Positions 14,984 to 23,988 of a DNA stretch of 64,000 nt are shown here, piece by piece. The notes below the pieces were generated by a model, which had not been told where the DNA came from, did not search any database, and worked only from the letters and a program-made list of their open reading frames with translations. Origin of the DNA: Rhodoferax sp. WC2427. Its GTDB lineage: Bacteria > Pseudomonadota > Gammaproteobacteria > Burkholderiales > Burkholderiaceae_C. A program made the translations under genes and the position numbers. Where the stretch lies: contig NZ_CP162006.1 in assembly GCF_040822085.1 (NCBI RefSeq), forward strand, positions 2,232,001 to 2,296,000, written 5' to 3'. Numbering within the stretch: position 1 is the first letter of the stretch; every line of letters begins with the position of its first letter.

Positions 14984-17472
14984 GGCCTGGGCTGCTGCGA
15001 TCGGGTGGCATCGAAGTCCAGCAGCTTCATGGCCTTGCCGAGGCTTTGGGGGGTGTAGCTTTTCCAGGGGTCATTGCCCTGGTCCAATCGTGTGTGGATG
15101 TTGGCAATGGTCCATTGGGCCGAGCCTGAAATTGCGGGCACCTCGTGCCATGCAATGGGTACGGACACCCCCATACCCGGCCGTGCCCGTGCAGACCATG
15201 CCGAGACCGTGGTGGAGCCAAAGCCATTGCGCAAATAGTCCACAAAGATCTTGCCCACACGATTCTTGGGGCCGCTTTTGGCAACGAACAGCTGCGGCAA
15301 GGTGTGCGCCAGGTGCAGAACAATGGCTTGCGAAAAGCCTTTGACGGCATCCCAGCCATAGTGCTTTTTGAGTGCCACCACGACGTGCAGACCTTTGCCG
15401 CCACTGGTTTTGACAAACGATGCAAGCCCGAGCTGCCCAAGAAACTGGTGCACCAGCTCTGCGCCCTTTTGCACCATGGCCCACTCCACGCCTTCCCCCG
15501 GGTCCAAATCAAAGGTCATGCGGTCGGGCTTGTGGATCGCCGTTTTGACGCCATTCCAGGTATGAAACTCCAGCACATTCATCTGCGCGGCCGACAACAC
15601 GGCGTGTGCCGTGGCGATCTCCATCAAGGGGGCATGCCCCGGGTCGACCAGCGGATCTAACAACTTCACCCCTGGTATCTTGCCTTCCATGTGCTTCTGG
15701 AAGAAGAGCTCTCCGGCAATGCCTGCGGGCGCCCGCACCAGGGCCACGGGACGCTGCTTCAAATGCGGGATCAGCAACGGAGCCACCAGCCGGTAGAAGC
15801 GCACCACATCCAGCTTGGTCAGACCGGTGGAGGGGTCGACGACGCGCTCGGGGTGGGTGACTTTCAGCCGCGGCGAGAACGAGATCGGCTTGTCGTCGTT
15901 GGAGGCCATGGATGTGGGCCTTTCCCGTGTGATGGATTCCGGCTTTTTGTCGGTTCGCAGACCATGGAACACCGCGTGCCGAATCCGTTGCGTGTCCGTC
16001 CAATCGCTGAACGAGACCTCGGCCAGCAAAACCGGTTGGACCCAATGGGCGCTGCTGTCCAAATGGGTCTTGGTGTCCAGAGGGCTGCGGGTGGCGGCCA
16101 AGGCCTGCAGCTGCTGTTGGAGCCGCAACAGTGTCTGGGCGTCGAACCCGGTTCCCACATTGCCCGCATACCGCAGCAAGCCTTTTTCATCGTGCACACC
16201 CAGCAGCAATGAGCCCAAGCCGACACGGCTGCCTTGGGGGCTGGTGTACCCGGCGATGACAAACTCTTGCCGCAAGCGGCACTTGAGCTTGATCCAATGG
16301 TCCGAGCGGCGTGACACATAGGTGGAATTCTTCCTCTTTCCGACCACGCCCTCCAAACCCATCCGGCATACGCTGGCAAGCAGCTGCCGCGCGTCCACCT
16401 CAAAAGAGTCACTGAAGCGCAGTCCGTCGGGTGTCGCATCGCTGAACAGCTGCCGGAGCAAGGCGCGGCGCGTTGCAAGGGGCTCCTGGCGAAGATCCCG
16501 TCCATTCAGAAAGGGCACGTCAAAGAGGTAGTACAGGATGTCGTCGGTGCGGCTTCGGTCAAATGCATTCTGCAAACGCTGGAAATCGGGGAGGCCTTTG
16601 TCGTTGTGAACCACGATTTCTCCGTCGAGCCAAGCCGATTCCACCCCGAGTTGCCCCAGCGACGCAACGAGCTTGGGGAGCTTGTGCGTCCAATCGTTCC
16701 CATTGCGCGTAAAAACCCGCACCAGGTTGTTTTCGATACGGCACAGCAAGCGGTAGCCATCAAATTTGATTTCAAACAACCAGTCGGTTGCATTGCTCGG
16801 CGCTGTGTCTGCCAGCACTGCCAGTTGGGGCTGGAGCGTGGCGGGCAGGTCTGCCGATGTGCCTGCATTTCTGTGGGGGGAGGCCGGTTCCTGCGGCTCG
16901 CTGGCGGGCAGGCCGCTGCTGGCAGCACGCAAAGGCACCACGCTGTCGGGCATTTCATCCACGACGCTGAACTCGGCCGTGGGACGGGCAAAGCCGTCGC
17001 TTTCCTTGATGAGCAGCCAGGGAGTTTGCTTCTCGCTTCTACCCTTCATCCGAATCAGGGCCCAGTGGCCGCCCAGCTTGCAGCCGTGCATTTCGAATTT
17101 CAGATGTCCGGTGCGGTAGCCCTGCAGGGCATCCCCGATGGGACGCCAGTAGCCTTCGTCCCAGATGATGACTTTTCCGGCGCCGTACTGGCCTGCCGGG
17201 ATGACCCCTTCAAATTGGTTATAGGCAATTGGGTGGTCTTCCACCTGCACGGCCATCCGTTTGACTTTGGGGTCCAGGCTGGGGCCCTTGGGGACCGCCC
17301 AGCTTTTCATGTAACCGTCCAGCTCCAGGCGAAAGTCATAGTGCAAATGCGAAGCCCAATGTTTCTGGACCACGAAGGACAGCCTGCCTGGCTGCGATGC
17401 GCCGCCCTGCCCGGGTTCGGGGGTGATGGCAAAGTTGCGCTTCGCCTTGTAGATCGCCAATGCATCGGCCAT
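14980..17472 (-). CDS. ligD: Multifunctional DNA ligase D for non-homologous end joining
   Basis: Three-domain repair enzyme, 830 residues. In order: a 3'-phosphoesterase domain (about 20-170; HLHYDFRLELDG), an ATP-dependent ligase domain with adenylation lysine K236 in EIKFDGYR and C-terminal OB part, and a primase/polymerase domain (about 535-830) with the metal-binding DLDPGEG. This PE-Lig-Pol order and length match Pseudomonas LigD. Its start overlaps the ku stop by one base (TAATG), so ku and ligD are translationally coupled. It joins double-strand breaks together with Ku, mainly when no sister chromosome is present. Confidence 0.96.
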   Translation of the reverse strand: MADALAIYKAKRNFAITPEPGQGGASQPGRLSFVVQKHWASHLHYDFRLELDGYMKSWAVPKGPSLDPKVKRMAVQVEDHPIAYNQFEGVIPAGQYGAGKVIIWDEGYWRPIGDALQGYRTGHLKFEMHGCKLGGHWALIRMKGRSEKQTPWLLIKESDGFARPTAEFSVVDEMPDSVVPLRAASSGLPASEPQEPASPHRNAGTSADLPATLQPQLAVLADTAPSNATDWLFEIKFDGYRLLCRIENNLVRVFTRNGNDWTHKLPKLVASLGQLGVESAWLDGEIVVHNDKGLPDFQRLQNAFDRSRTDDILYYLFDVPFLNGRDLRQEPLATRRALLRQLFSDATPDGLRFSDSFEVDARQLLASVCRMGLEGVVGKRKNSTYVSRRSDHWIKLKCRLRQEFVIAGYTSPQGSRVGLGSLLLGVHDEKGLLRYAGNVGTGFDAQTLLRLQQQLQALAATRSPLDTKTHLDSSAHWVQPVLLAEVSFSDWTDTQRIRHAVFHGLRTDKKPESITRERPTSMASNDDKPISFSPRLKVTHPERVVDPSTGLTKLDVVRFYRLVAPLLIPHLKQRPVALVRAPAGIAGELFFQKHMEGKIPGVKLLDPLVDPGHAPLMEIATAHAVLSAAQMNVLEFHTWNGVKTAIHKPDRMTFDLDPGEGVEWAMVQKGAELVHQFLGQLGLASFVKTSGGKGLHVVVALKKHYGWDAVKGFSQAIVLHLAHTLPQLFVAKSGPKNRVGKIFVDYLRNGFGSTTVSAWSARARPGMGVSVPIAWHEVPAISGSAQWTIANIHTRLDQGNDPWKSYTPQSLGKAMKLLDFDATRSQQPRP

Positions 17473-18386
17473 TACGCGGCTTTCTTGGCGGTAGATGCTG
17501 GTTTGCGCGGAGCCCGTTGCGCAACGGCAGAAGGCTTGGCCGCCTTGGCGGTGCTGGCGGTGGCGGGCGCCTTGGGATCGGTGCGACCCCGGCCCTTCAG
17601 GCTGCGCGCCAGCAATTCACCCAGGTCAATGATTTCGGCGCTGGCGGGTGCGGCTTCTTCAGGCTGGACTACCAGTTCCGTGGCGCCAGCTTTGACTTTT
17701 TTGTCCACCAGTTTCATGACCTCTTGCCTGAACCCATCCTGGAAATCCTGGGGATCCCAGGTGCCGGTCATGTCCTCCACGAGCTGTTGGGCCATCTGGA
17801 GTTCGTTTGCCGTCAACTTGGCACCTTTGGAGCCGGTGGCGGGCAAGTTCAAGCCCTCGTACCCTTTGACCTCATCGCCCCAGCGCAGCAAATTCAATAC
17901 CAGCACCGGTCCCGATGGCACCAAGGCCGCCAAATGCTGCTTGGTCTGGATTACCACTTTGGCCAAACCTACTTTGCCTGTACGGACCAAAGTGTCCCGT
18001 AACAGCGCATAAACCTTCTGGCCTTTATGGATGGGTTCCACGTAATAGGGGCGTTCCAGATACACAAAGGGGATTTCTGCAGCCACTACAAACTTCAATA
18101 TTTCGATAGTCTGGGTCGTGAATGGGAAGATGGATTCAATTTCTTCCGGGGAAATAATGACGTAGCGGCCGTCTTCATATTCGAAGCCTTTGACAATATT
18201 TTCTGCTTCTATTTCCTTGCCGGTTTTTTTATTGATCCGTTTGTACCCCACCGGATCCATCGTACGTTTATCCAGCCAGTCAAAGTTGATGCCCCGCTCG
18301 GAACTTGCGGTATGCAGTCCGACTGGAATATGCACCAAGCCAAAGCTGATGGCACCTTTCCACAAGGCGCGGCCGGTTGTTGCCAT
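17472..18386 (-). CDS. ku: Ku end-binding protein
   Basis: Homodimeric DNA end-binding protein of non-homologous end joining, 304 residues. The Ku core is seen from WKGAISFGLVHIPVGLH onward (GYKRINKKTGKEI; SPEEIESI). The last 50 residues form a Lys/Ala/Pro-rich basic tail (APRKPASTAKKAA) that in bacterial Ku helps bind DNA and LigD. ATG at 18386 with AAAGGT upstream; nine in-frame residues further upstream lack support. First gene of the ku-ligD operon. A short AT-rich leader follows to 18640. Confidence 0.95.
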   Translation of the reverse strand: MATTGRALWKGAISFGLVHIPVGLHTASSERGINFDWLDKRTMDPVGYKRINKKTGKEIEAENIVKGFEYEDGRYVIISPEEIESIFPFTTQTIEILKFVVAAEIPFVYLERPYYVEPIHKGQKVYALLRDTLVRTGKVGLAKVVIQTKQHLAALVPSGPVLVLNLLRWGDEVKGYEGLNLPATGSKGAKLTANELQMAQQLVEDMTGTWDPQDFQDGFRQEVMKLVDKKVKAGATELVVQPEEAAPASAEIIDLGELLARSLKGRGRTDPKAPATASTAKAAKPSAVAQRAPRKPASTAKKAA

Positions 18387-18639
18387 GGGTGTACCTTTCT
18401 GCTCCAGGAGCAAGGCCGGGAAGGCCCTTTAAAGTCTGAATAATATGAGGTACTCCCTCGGCGGGACATGCAGGATTAATTAGAAAAATTGTGTAGGACA
18501 ATGCCTGGAAATCGCAATGTTGATTTCCCCTGATCGAAAAACGCATTGAGCTGGGGAGGAGAGCCGCGCCATGCGGATAGAAAAAAGGCACGCCACATGC
18601 GCTGAAGAGTTTCTCCGCTGCGAGTGAGTGCGATCAAAT

Positions 18640-18846
18640 TCAAACCCCTTTGGGGGTGCAGCGCAGTTCCTGCCAGATGCTGGCTGCGACGCGCATGAGC
18701 CGTACCACGCTGTCTTCGTAGTCGGCATGTGTTATGTCCAGGCGCTCGATATATTCGCCCAACTCCAGTAGCGCAGTGTCAAGGGTGATGGCTCCACCAT
18801 TCATGGCCAGATCTTCCACCACAGTCAGAAATTTTGTGAATTCCAT
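18640..18846 (-). CDS. Hypothetical small acidic protein (68 aa)
   Basis: Not recognised. A 68-residue, mostly helical, acidic protein (TLDTALLELGEYIERLDITHADYED), with no signal or membrane segment. It lies upstream of ku in the same direction, 250 bases away. The flanking DNA is richer in A+T than the window average. Confidence 0.5.
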   Translation of the reverse strand: MEFTKFLTVVEDLAMNGGAITLDTALLELGEYIERLDITHADYEDSVVRLMRVAASIWQELRCTPKGV

Positions 18847-19297
18847 CGTTAAAGACTATTTCGATTGCTACAAACCTTCAATACCGAAGTCAACCCATTT
18901 ATGTAAATAGTGCTATCAGAAGTGGTTGTGTGCAACAAAAACGCAAGGCGCACAAACCACTTTCTTCCGGGTCGTGCTTGAGCAACTGCGCTGCTGGAGA
19001 GTTCTCTGTTGGATGGCCTGGCCTTTGTGCCATTGATCGCTCCAGGGGACCTCCCATTAAAAATGCGCTACTTTCCCGGTACTGGATCAGCGCCGGAACC
19101 CAAGGCCAGGTCGCGTCGCAGTACGTTTCTCGCAGCTGCCGTTCAACTGTAAATTTCTGAAACTTCATTTTAGGCATGCCACTCGATGGGATGCCTACTT
19201 ACCGGTAAACAGGATTTTTCCTACACCAATGTTTTACGCGGCGAATATTATGGATTCATGGATGTGTGGTTTTTTTCATATATTCTTGGAGATAAAA
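18847..19297. other. Gene-poor stretch with a long imperfect hairpin
   Basis: No convincing gene. Both strands have open frames of 75-90 codons here, without a Shine-Dalgarno or family resemblance. A strong hairpin spans 18920-18962: AAGTGGTTGTGTGC pairs with GCGCACAAACCACTT with one bulged base. Confidence 0.4.
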
Positions 19298-19624
19298 ATG
19301 TCAATGACTCTTTTGCGAGAAATATCCCGGTGTGAAGGACCTATTTATGTAACCAGCCCGATGGAGGTGGGCTGGCTCTTGGTGTACCAGTCCAATGGAT
19401 GGATCGACGTAGATTTTGAGCGGCCGCTGAAAACCGCCATGCGGCACCATCCGCCCATACATGCCGTTGTGCATGGTTTGACATCGGAAGGCAAAGAGGC
19501 CTTGAAAGAGACACTTGCTCTGGACAGTTTCTGGGACGCCGAGCCATCCAGTGGGATGCCGATACTGACGCACATCGAGATACAGGGAGGATACCCAGCC
19601 ATTCCAACCGGGGTCGGTGCTTGA
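19298..19624 (+). CDS. Hypothetical protein (108 aa)
   Basis: Not recognised. A soluble 108-residue protein; the ATG at 19298 follows TTGGAGA at good spacing, whereas an upstream ATG at 19229 has no such site. It converges on the glycine-rich protein gene and both share the bidirectional hairpin at 19644-19673. Confidence 0.6.
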   Translation: MSMTLLREISRCEGPIYVTSPMEVGWLLVYQSNGWIDVDFERPLKTAMRHHPPIHAVVHGLTSEGKEALKETLALDSFWDAEPSSGMPILTHIEIQGGYPAIPTGVGA

Positions 19625-19643
19625 GCCGATATCCGTAGATTCA

Positions 19644-19677
19644 TAAATTCCTGCTGTCTCCAGCAGGAATTTATTTA
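19644..19677. terminator. Bidirectional terminator hairpin
   Basis: Perfect 13-bp stem TAAATTCCTGCTG / CAGCAGGAATTTA with a TCTC loop, followed by TTTA. It sits between two convergent genes and can serve both. Confidence 0.8.
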
Positions 19678-19678
19678 A

Positions 19679-20221
19679 CTAGCGATATATATCGTCGCCA
19701 TGCGCACGCCACTTATTCTCTAAATATGACGCATCTTCTGCGTTTTTGGCACGCAGACCCATGAGAATGCCTCCTTTTTTAAGCCCTTCCTCATACTCCT
19801 TGACACGCTCCTCCGGTATATTCCAGCCAATTAACGCGCCAATCAAGCCGCCACCTGCTGCACCCGCCCCCGCGCCTGCCAGAGCGGCCGCCAAGGGGCC
19901 AGCGATGACCAGTCCGAGCCCAGGCAAAGCGATGCTGGTTCCCGCTGCCGCAATGGCGGCTGCAATGGCGCCCACGGTGCCGCCGATAGCGCCGCCCACA
20001 CTTGCACCCTCGGCGGCTTTAGTACCCAGCTCCGTTTCCTTGCCGACGGTGGAACCGGTGAAATGGCGTTTACGGGTTTCGTCCGACATCACCAGATTGA
20101 CATCGTCTTTCGAGTAGCCGCGCTCTGTCGCGGCACCAAATGCAGACTCGGCTCTATCGCGGTCCGGGAAAATACCCGTCACGAGATGGCCATTCGGATC
20201 CGATCGCGATGAATTATCCAT
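19679..20221 (-). CDS. Glycine-zipper, general-stress-like protein (YflT/GsiB17M-type N-terminus)
   Basis: A 180-residue protein. The first 45 residues (GIFPDRDRAESAFGAATERGY then DVNLVMS) match the general stress protein 17M-like domain. The centre (about 75-135) is a long Gly/Ala-rich hydrophobic stretch with GxxxG spacing (AGAGAGAAGGGLIGALIG) that probably packs in or on a membrane. The ATG at 20221 is preceded by GGAGG; the ATG at 20233 overlaps that site and is less likely. Exact role unknown; such genes are usually induced by osmotic or stationary-phase stress. Confidence 0.7.
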   Translation of the reverse strand: MDNSSRSDPNGHLVTGIFPDRDRAESAFGAATERGYSKDDVNLVMSDETRKRHFTGSTVGKETELGTKAAEGASVGGAIGGTVGAIAAAIAAAGTSIALPGLGLVIAGPLAAALAGAGAGAAGGGLIGALIGWNIPEERVKEYEEGLKKGGILMGLRAKNAEDASYLENKWRAHGDDIYR

Positions 20222-20604
20222 GTTTGCCTCCATTGCCTAAATAACTAACAAAAATCGCCTTTACCAGGCAACACCATGTTAGAAACTGGAGCGCGGTTCA
20301 TGAATTCCAATTTTCTCCAACTTGTGTAGGACGGGAAGCGTATCAAAATATATAAAATTACCTGTAAATGCAACCCAAGGCATTCTAAACTTTTATAAAG
20401 TTAATGCCATTGCAGGGTTCTGCAGGAGGTTTTTAAATATAGCCGCTGTCTTGGGTGAAGTTATTCCATATTCCTTCTCAAGGGCTTCTTCGTCGGCATA
20501 AACCTCGGCCGCGATTCAAAAGGGTTTTCCTGCTGATTCACCACAGGAGGTGGCACATGTAAATGCTCCTTGTGCGAAGGCACATCTAGGCGGCTGCACC
20601 CCCA
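20222..20604. other. AT-rich gap with a possible decayed small gene on the minus strand
   Basis: No intact gene. On the minus strand about 20401-20520 reads AAEVYADEEALEKEYGI and TSPKTAAIFKNLLQNPAM before a stop, which looks protein-like, but the frame is closed upstream by TGA and has no start codon. It may be the remnant of a small gene. The remainder is low-GC and probably carries the promoter of the glycine-zipper gene. Confidence 0.35.
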
Positions 20605-21621
20605 TTAGGGCTCTGGCAAATTGCAGGGCGTGACCACCTGCACCGACGAGGGTCGCAGCGGCAGGCGCGCCGCACCGTGCGCCGCCATCACCTGCATGCA
20701 GGCCTGGCGCATGTCGTGCTGCAGGTCGTGGTGCAGCACCACGTGCAGGCGGCCCGCGCGCAGCAGCGGCAGGTTGTCGGCATCCAGGTCATGGGCAATG
20801 AACACCCGGCACGGCCTGCGTACCTGCTCAAAGGCCTCCAGAATGGCCGCATTGGCGCCGCCGATGGAGTACACCGCCTCCACCCCGGGGCACTGGCGCA
20901 GGCGCTCGCGGACCAGGGCCACGGTGGCCTCGTGCAGGCCCAGGCCTTCGCTGACCTCGTGCACCGCCAGATGGGGATAGCGGTCGCGCAGCGCCTGGCG
21001 AAAGCCGATTTCGCGCTCTTCCTCGCCGCGGAATCGGTTGCTGCTGGTAGAGATCAACACCCCGGCCGGGGCCGAGCCCAGCCACTGCGCCACCAGGTAC
21101 GCCGCGGTGTGCCCGGCCGCCCGGTTGTCCATGCCCACGTAGGCGCGCCGGGCCGAGGTGGGCAAATCCGTCACCAGCGTCACGACCGGAATGCCCTGCG
21201 CCTGCAGCCGCGCCACGGCCTGCACCACCTCGGGCACGTCCGGGGCCTTGAGCAGCACGCCGTGGCTGCCTTGCCGGGCGATCTTGTCGAGGGTGGCCAC
21301 CAACTGCGCCACCGGCAGGTCTTCCGCCAGTTGGTAGCGGGCGCGGAAGATGGCCGGGTGCAGCGTGGGCATCACCTGCTCCAGCGCGCCGCGCACCAGG
21401 CGCGAGAAGCGGTCGGGGGTGTGCATCACCAGGTCGATCAAGAACTTGCGGCCCACCAGCCCCACCTGGCCCTTTTGCTGCTCCAGCTCGGCCAGTGCCT
21501 GCTCGACACGGCGCACCGTGTGCGCCCGTACGCCCCCGCGCTGGTGCAGCACCCGGTCGACGGTGGCCATGCTGGTGCCGGCCTGCGAGGCAATGTCTTT
21601 CAAAAGATGGGGGTGGGCCAT
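20605..21621 (-). CDS. LacI-family transcriptional regulator
   Basis: Repressor-type regulator of 338 residues. The N-terminal LacI helix-turn-helix is clear (LLKDIASQAGTSMATVDRVL), followed by a periplasmic-binding-protein-like sugar or metabolite domain. ATG at 21621 chosen because the helix-turn-helix begins six residues later; an open frame extends 31 codons upstream but would cross the promoter. Divergent from a PhyH-type dioxygenase, its probable target, with a palindrome in between. Confidence 0.9.
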   Translation of the reverse strand: MAHPHLLKDIASQAGTSMATVDRVLHQRGGVRAHTVRRVEQALAELEQQKGQVGLVGRKFLIDLVMHTPDRFSRLVRGALEQVMPTLHPAIFRARYQLAEDLPVAQLVATLDKIARQGSHGVLLKAPDVPEVVQAVARLQAQGIPVVTLVTDLPTSARRAYVGMDNRAAGHTAAYLVAQWLGSAPAGVLISTSSNRFRGEEEREIGFRQALRDRYPHLAVHEVSEGLGLHEATVALVRERLRQCPGVEAVYSIGGANAAILEAFEQVRRPCRVFIAHDLDADNLPLLRAGRLHVVLHHDLQHDMRQACMQVMAAHGAARLPLRPSSVQVVTPCNLPEP

Positions 21622-21650
21622 GCAGGATTTCTGAGGTGTTTTTGAGGGGT

Positions 21651-21663
21651 TTGAGGCCCTCAA
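21651..21663. promoter_or_regulatory. Candidate LacI-type operator
   Basis: TTGAGG-C-CCTCAA, perfect 6-bp arms around one base, in the 96-base gap between the divergent LacI regulator and dioxygenase genes. Confidence 0.4.
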
Positions 21664-21717
21664 TATACGCCAGCCCTGCCTACACTTTGCCCATCTTTTC
21701 AGCCAACAAAACACCCC

Positions 21718-22869
21718 ATGCCCTCAAACGAATCCCCCCATTGGCTGGACCCGCAAGCCTGCAAGGTCGCCGACCTGGATGCCCTGGTGCGCACGCCTAC
21801 CGACCCCGCCGACTACCCGCTGGCCCAAACCATCACCCAGGGCGTGCCGGTATACGACGGCGCTCAGATCCGCGGTGCCAGCCTGGCCCAACAGCGGGCG
21901 CTGATGGCCGAGTGGTGCCGCGTGTGGCACAGCGGCCCCGGCGTGCTGGTGCTGCAAGCGGCGTTTGCCGACCTGGCCGTGGTGGACGCGGCCACGGCCG
22001 AATTCCACCGGCTGATCGCGTCTGAGCGCGCAACCGTTACCAAGGCCGACCACTTCGCCAAGCCCGGTGCCAACGACCGGGTCTGGAACGCGCTGGAAAA
22101 GCTCTGCGTGGCCGCGCCCGCGGTGTTTGCCGCCTACTACGGCAACCCGCTGCTGGCCTGGGTCTGCGAGGCCTGGCTGGGCCCGGCCTACCAGGTTACC
22201 TCGCAGATCAACAGCGTGAACCCCGGCGGCGCGGCGCAAATGGCCCACCGCGACTACCACCTGGGCTTTCTGGGCCCCGTGCAGTCCGCCCGCTACCCGG
22301 CGCATGTGCACCGGTTGTCGCCCGCGCTGACGCTGCAGGGAGCGGTGGCCCACGTGGACATGCCGGTGGAAAGCGGCCCCACGCTGTACCTGCCGCATTC
22401 GCAAAAATATGCGCCCGGCTACCTGGTGGCCGGCCACCCGGAGTTCCAGGCCTACTTTGATGCGCAGCACGTGCAACTGCCGCTGAAAAAGGGCGACGCG
22501 GTGTTCTTCAACCCCGCGCTGATGCACGCCGCAGGCCACAACCGCTCGGCCGACATCTACCGTTTGGCCAATCTGCTGCAGGTCTCCAGCGCCTTTGGCC
22601 GGGCCATGGAATCGGTGGACCGTCTGCGCATGTGCCAGGCGCTGTACCCGGCCCTGCGCGGCCTGCCCGCCGCAGAGCAGGCCAGCGCCGTGGCCGCCTG
22701 TGCCGAGGGCTATGCCTTCCCCACCAACCTCGACCGCGACCCGCCGCTGGGCGGTCTGGCCCCCGATAGCCAGCAAGGCTTGCTGCTGCGGGCCTTGCAA
22801 GAAGACTGGCCGCAAGCGCAGCTGGGGCAGGCTTTGCAGCAGCAGGCCGACAAGAAGTGCACCCGGTGA
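21718..22869 (+). CDS. Phytanoyl-CoA dioxygenase (PhyH) family oxygenase
   Basis: Non-haem iron, 2-oxoglutarate-type dioxygenase of 383 residues. The iron triad is visible: HRD in QMAHRDYHLGF (about residue 177) and a distal His in MHAAGHNRSAD (about residue 277) with the following Arg that would hold 2-oxoglutarate. Bacterial members hydroxylate diverse small molecules, so the substrate is unknown. Next to a LacI regulator, it looks like a one-gene inducible catabolic unit. A dispersed repeat follows the stop. Confidence 0.8.
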   Translation: MPSNESPHWLDPQACKVADLDALVRTPTDPADYPLAQTITQGVPVYDGAQIRGASLAQQRALMAEWCRVWHSGPGVLVLQAAFADLAVVDAATAEFHRLIASERATVTKADHFAKPGANDRVWNALEKLCVAAPAVFAAYYGNPLLAWVCEAWLGPAYQVTSQINSVNPGGAAQMAHRDYHLGFLGPVQSARYPAHVHRLSPALTLQGAVAHVDMPVESGPTLYLPHSQKYAPGYLVAGHPEFQAYFDAQHVQLPLKKGDAVFFNPALMHAAGHNRSADIYRLANLLQVSSAFGRAMESVDRLRMCQALYPALRGLPAAEQASAVAACAEGYAFPTNLDRDPPLGGLAPDSQQGLLLRALQEDWPQAQLGQALQQQADKKCTR

Positions 22870-22934
22870 TTTGCTATGGATTGCGTAGCTGCTCGTGCCG
22901 ATTCCATCAGCGCAAACGGCCTGAAAAGCTTATA
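22870..22934 (+). repeat. Dispersed palindromic repeat, copy 5
   Basis: TTTGCTATGG ... GTAGCTGCTCGTGC ... CATCAGCGCAAACGGCCTGAAAAGCTTATAA; fills the whole gap between the convergent dioxygenase and bestrophin genes. Confidence 0.75.
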
Positions 22935-22936
22935 AC

Positions 22937-23878
22937 TCAGGTGAGCAGGTAATCCACCGCCTGCAGCGGCGGCGGGATGTTGTCGTCGCCCAGCGATTCG
23001 CGCAGATTGATCTCGATGGCGCGGCAGATGGCATCCAGCGGCAGGTCGTTGGCTTCCATGCCGAATGGCTCCTCGATCTCGTCGCCCAGGGCGTCCAGGC
23101 CGAAGAAGGTGTAGGCCACGATGGCCACCACAAACGGGGTCATGAAGCCGATCGAATCCACCAGCCCGAACGGCAGCAAAAAGCAGTACAGGTAGGCGGT
23201 GCGGTGCAGCAGCAGCGTGTACGAGAACGGAATCGGCGTGCTCTTGATGCGCTCGCAAGACGCGGCGGCGGCGGTCAGGGCCGACAAGGTGTTGTCGATG
23301 CCCACCGCCAGGCTGGGGTCGATGCGCTGCTCGCGCAGGCACTGCTGCAGGTCCATGCCCATGCGCAGCATCAGAAAGTCGGGCGGGTTGCTGGTGGCAA
23401 CCAGTTGCTGCCATTCCGCGGGCTGCAGCCACTTTTGCACCTCGGGGCCGGGCGGTGTGCCGCGCAGCAGATGCCGCAGCGCGTGGGCAAAGGCAATCGC
23501 CCGCCACACCATGCGTACCCGGGTGTCGGCCAGGCCGTCGCGCGCCGTGGCGGGCGCCGGGTAGGCCACCAGGGTCTGGCATTGGCGCGTCAGGTTGCGG
23601 CTGCGCAGCACAATCTCGCCCCACAGCTTGCGGCCCTCCCAGTACCGGTCGTAGGCGGCGTTGTTGCGAAAGCCCAGAAAGATGGCAATCGGCAGGCCGA
23701 TCAGGGTAAAGGGGATGGTGGTCAGCGTGATCTTCAGCGCAAACAGGTCGCCGTGGCTCCAGGTGACCACGCTGGCAATCAGCGTGTTGACCAGTAGGGT
23801 GGGCAGAATGCGCGGCAACACCGAGCCCCGCAGCAGCAGAAACAGGCGCAGACCCGAGGGCCGGTTACGAACGATCAT
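22937..23878 (-). CDS. Bestrophin-like (UPF0187) membrane channel protein
   Basis: Inner-membrane protein of 313 residues with four main hydrophobic segments (about 25-45, 50-70, 212-232, 240-260). Family features are GFRNNAAYDRYWEGRKLWGE and the C-terminal EIEEPFGMEANDLPLDAICR. Bacterial homologues form pentameric ion channels (sodium-selective in Klebsiella). Stands alone; physiological role here unknown. Confidence 0.85.
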   Translation of the reverse strand: MIVRNRPSGLRLFLLLRGSVLPRILPTLLVNTLIASVVTWSHGDLFALKITLTTIPFTLIGLPIAIFLGFRNNAAYDRYWEGRKLWGEIVLRSRNLTRQCQTLVAYPAPATARDGLADTRVRMVWRAIAFAHALRHLLRGTPPGPEVQKWLQPAEWQQLVATSNPPDFLMLRMGMDLQQCLREQRIDPSLAVGIDNTLSALTAAAASCERIKSTPIPFSYTLLLHRTAYLYCFLLPFGLVDSIGFMTPFVVAIVAYTFFGLDALGDEIEEPFGMEANDLPLDAICRAIEINLRESLGDDNIPPPLQAVDYLLT

Positions 23879-23988
23879 GGGCGGGCCGCCGTGGATATGC
23901 GGGTTTGTACGGATATGCCTGCAGTGTAGCGGCGCAATCCATCACAATCTGGCGCACCGCATCCGACAACCCCACTCCAAGGAAACCC

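Noticed and set aside
16606..18012. A 468-codon plus-strand frame
   Set aside because: Antisense to ligD and ku; no recognisable protein features.
18899..19177. Overlapping open frames of 92 (minus) and 76 (plus) codons
   Set aside because: Neither has a ribosome site or family resemblance and both run through the hairpin; listed as a gene-poor stretch.
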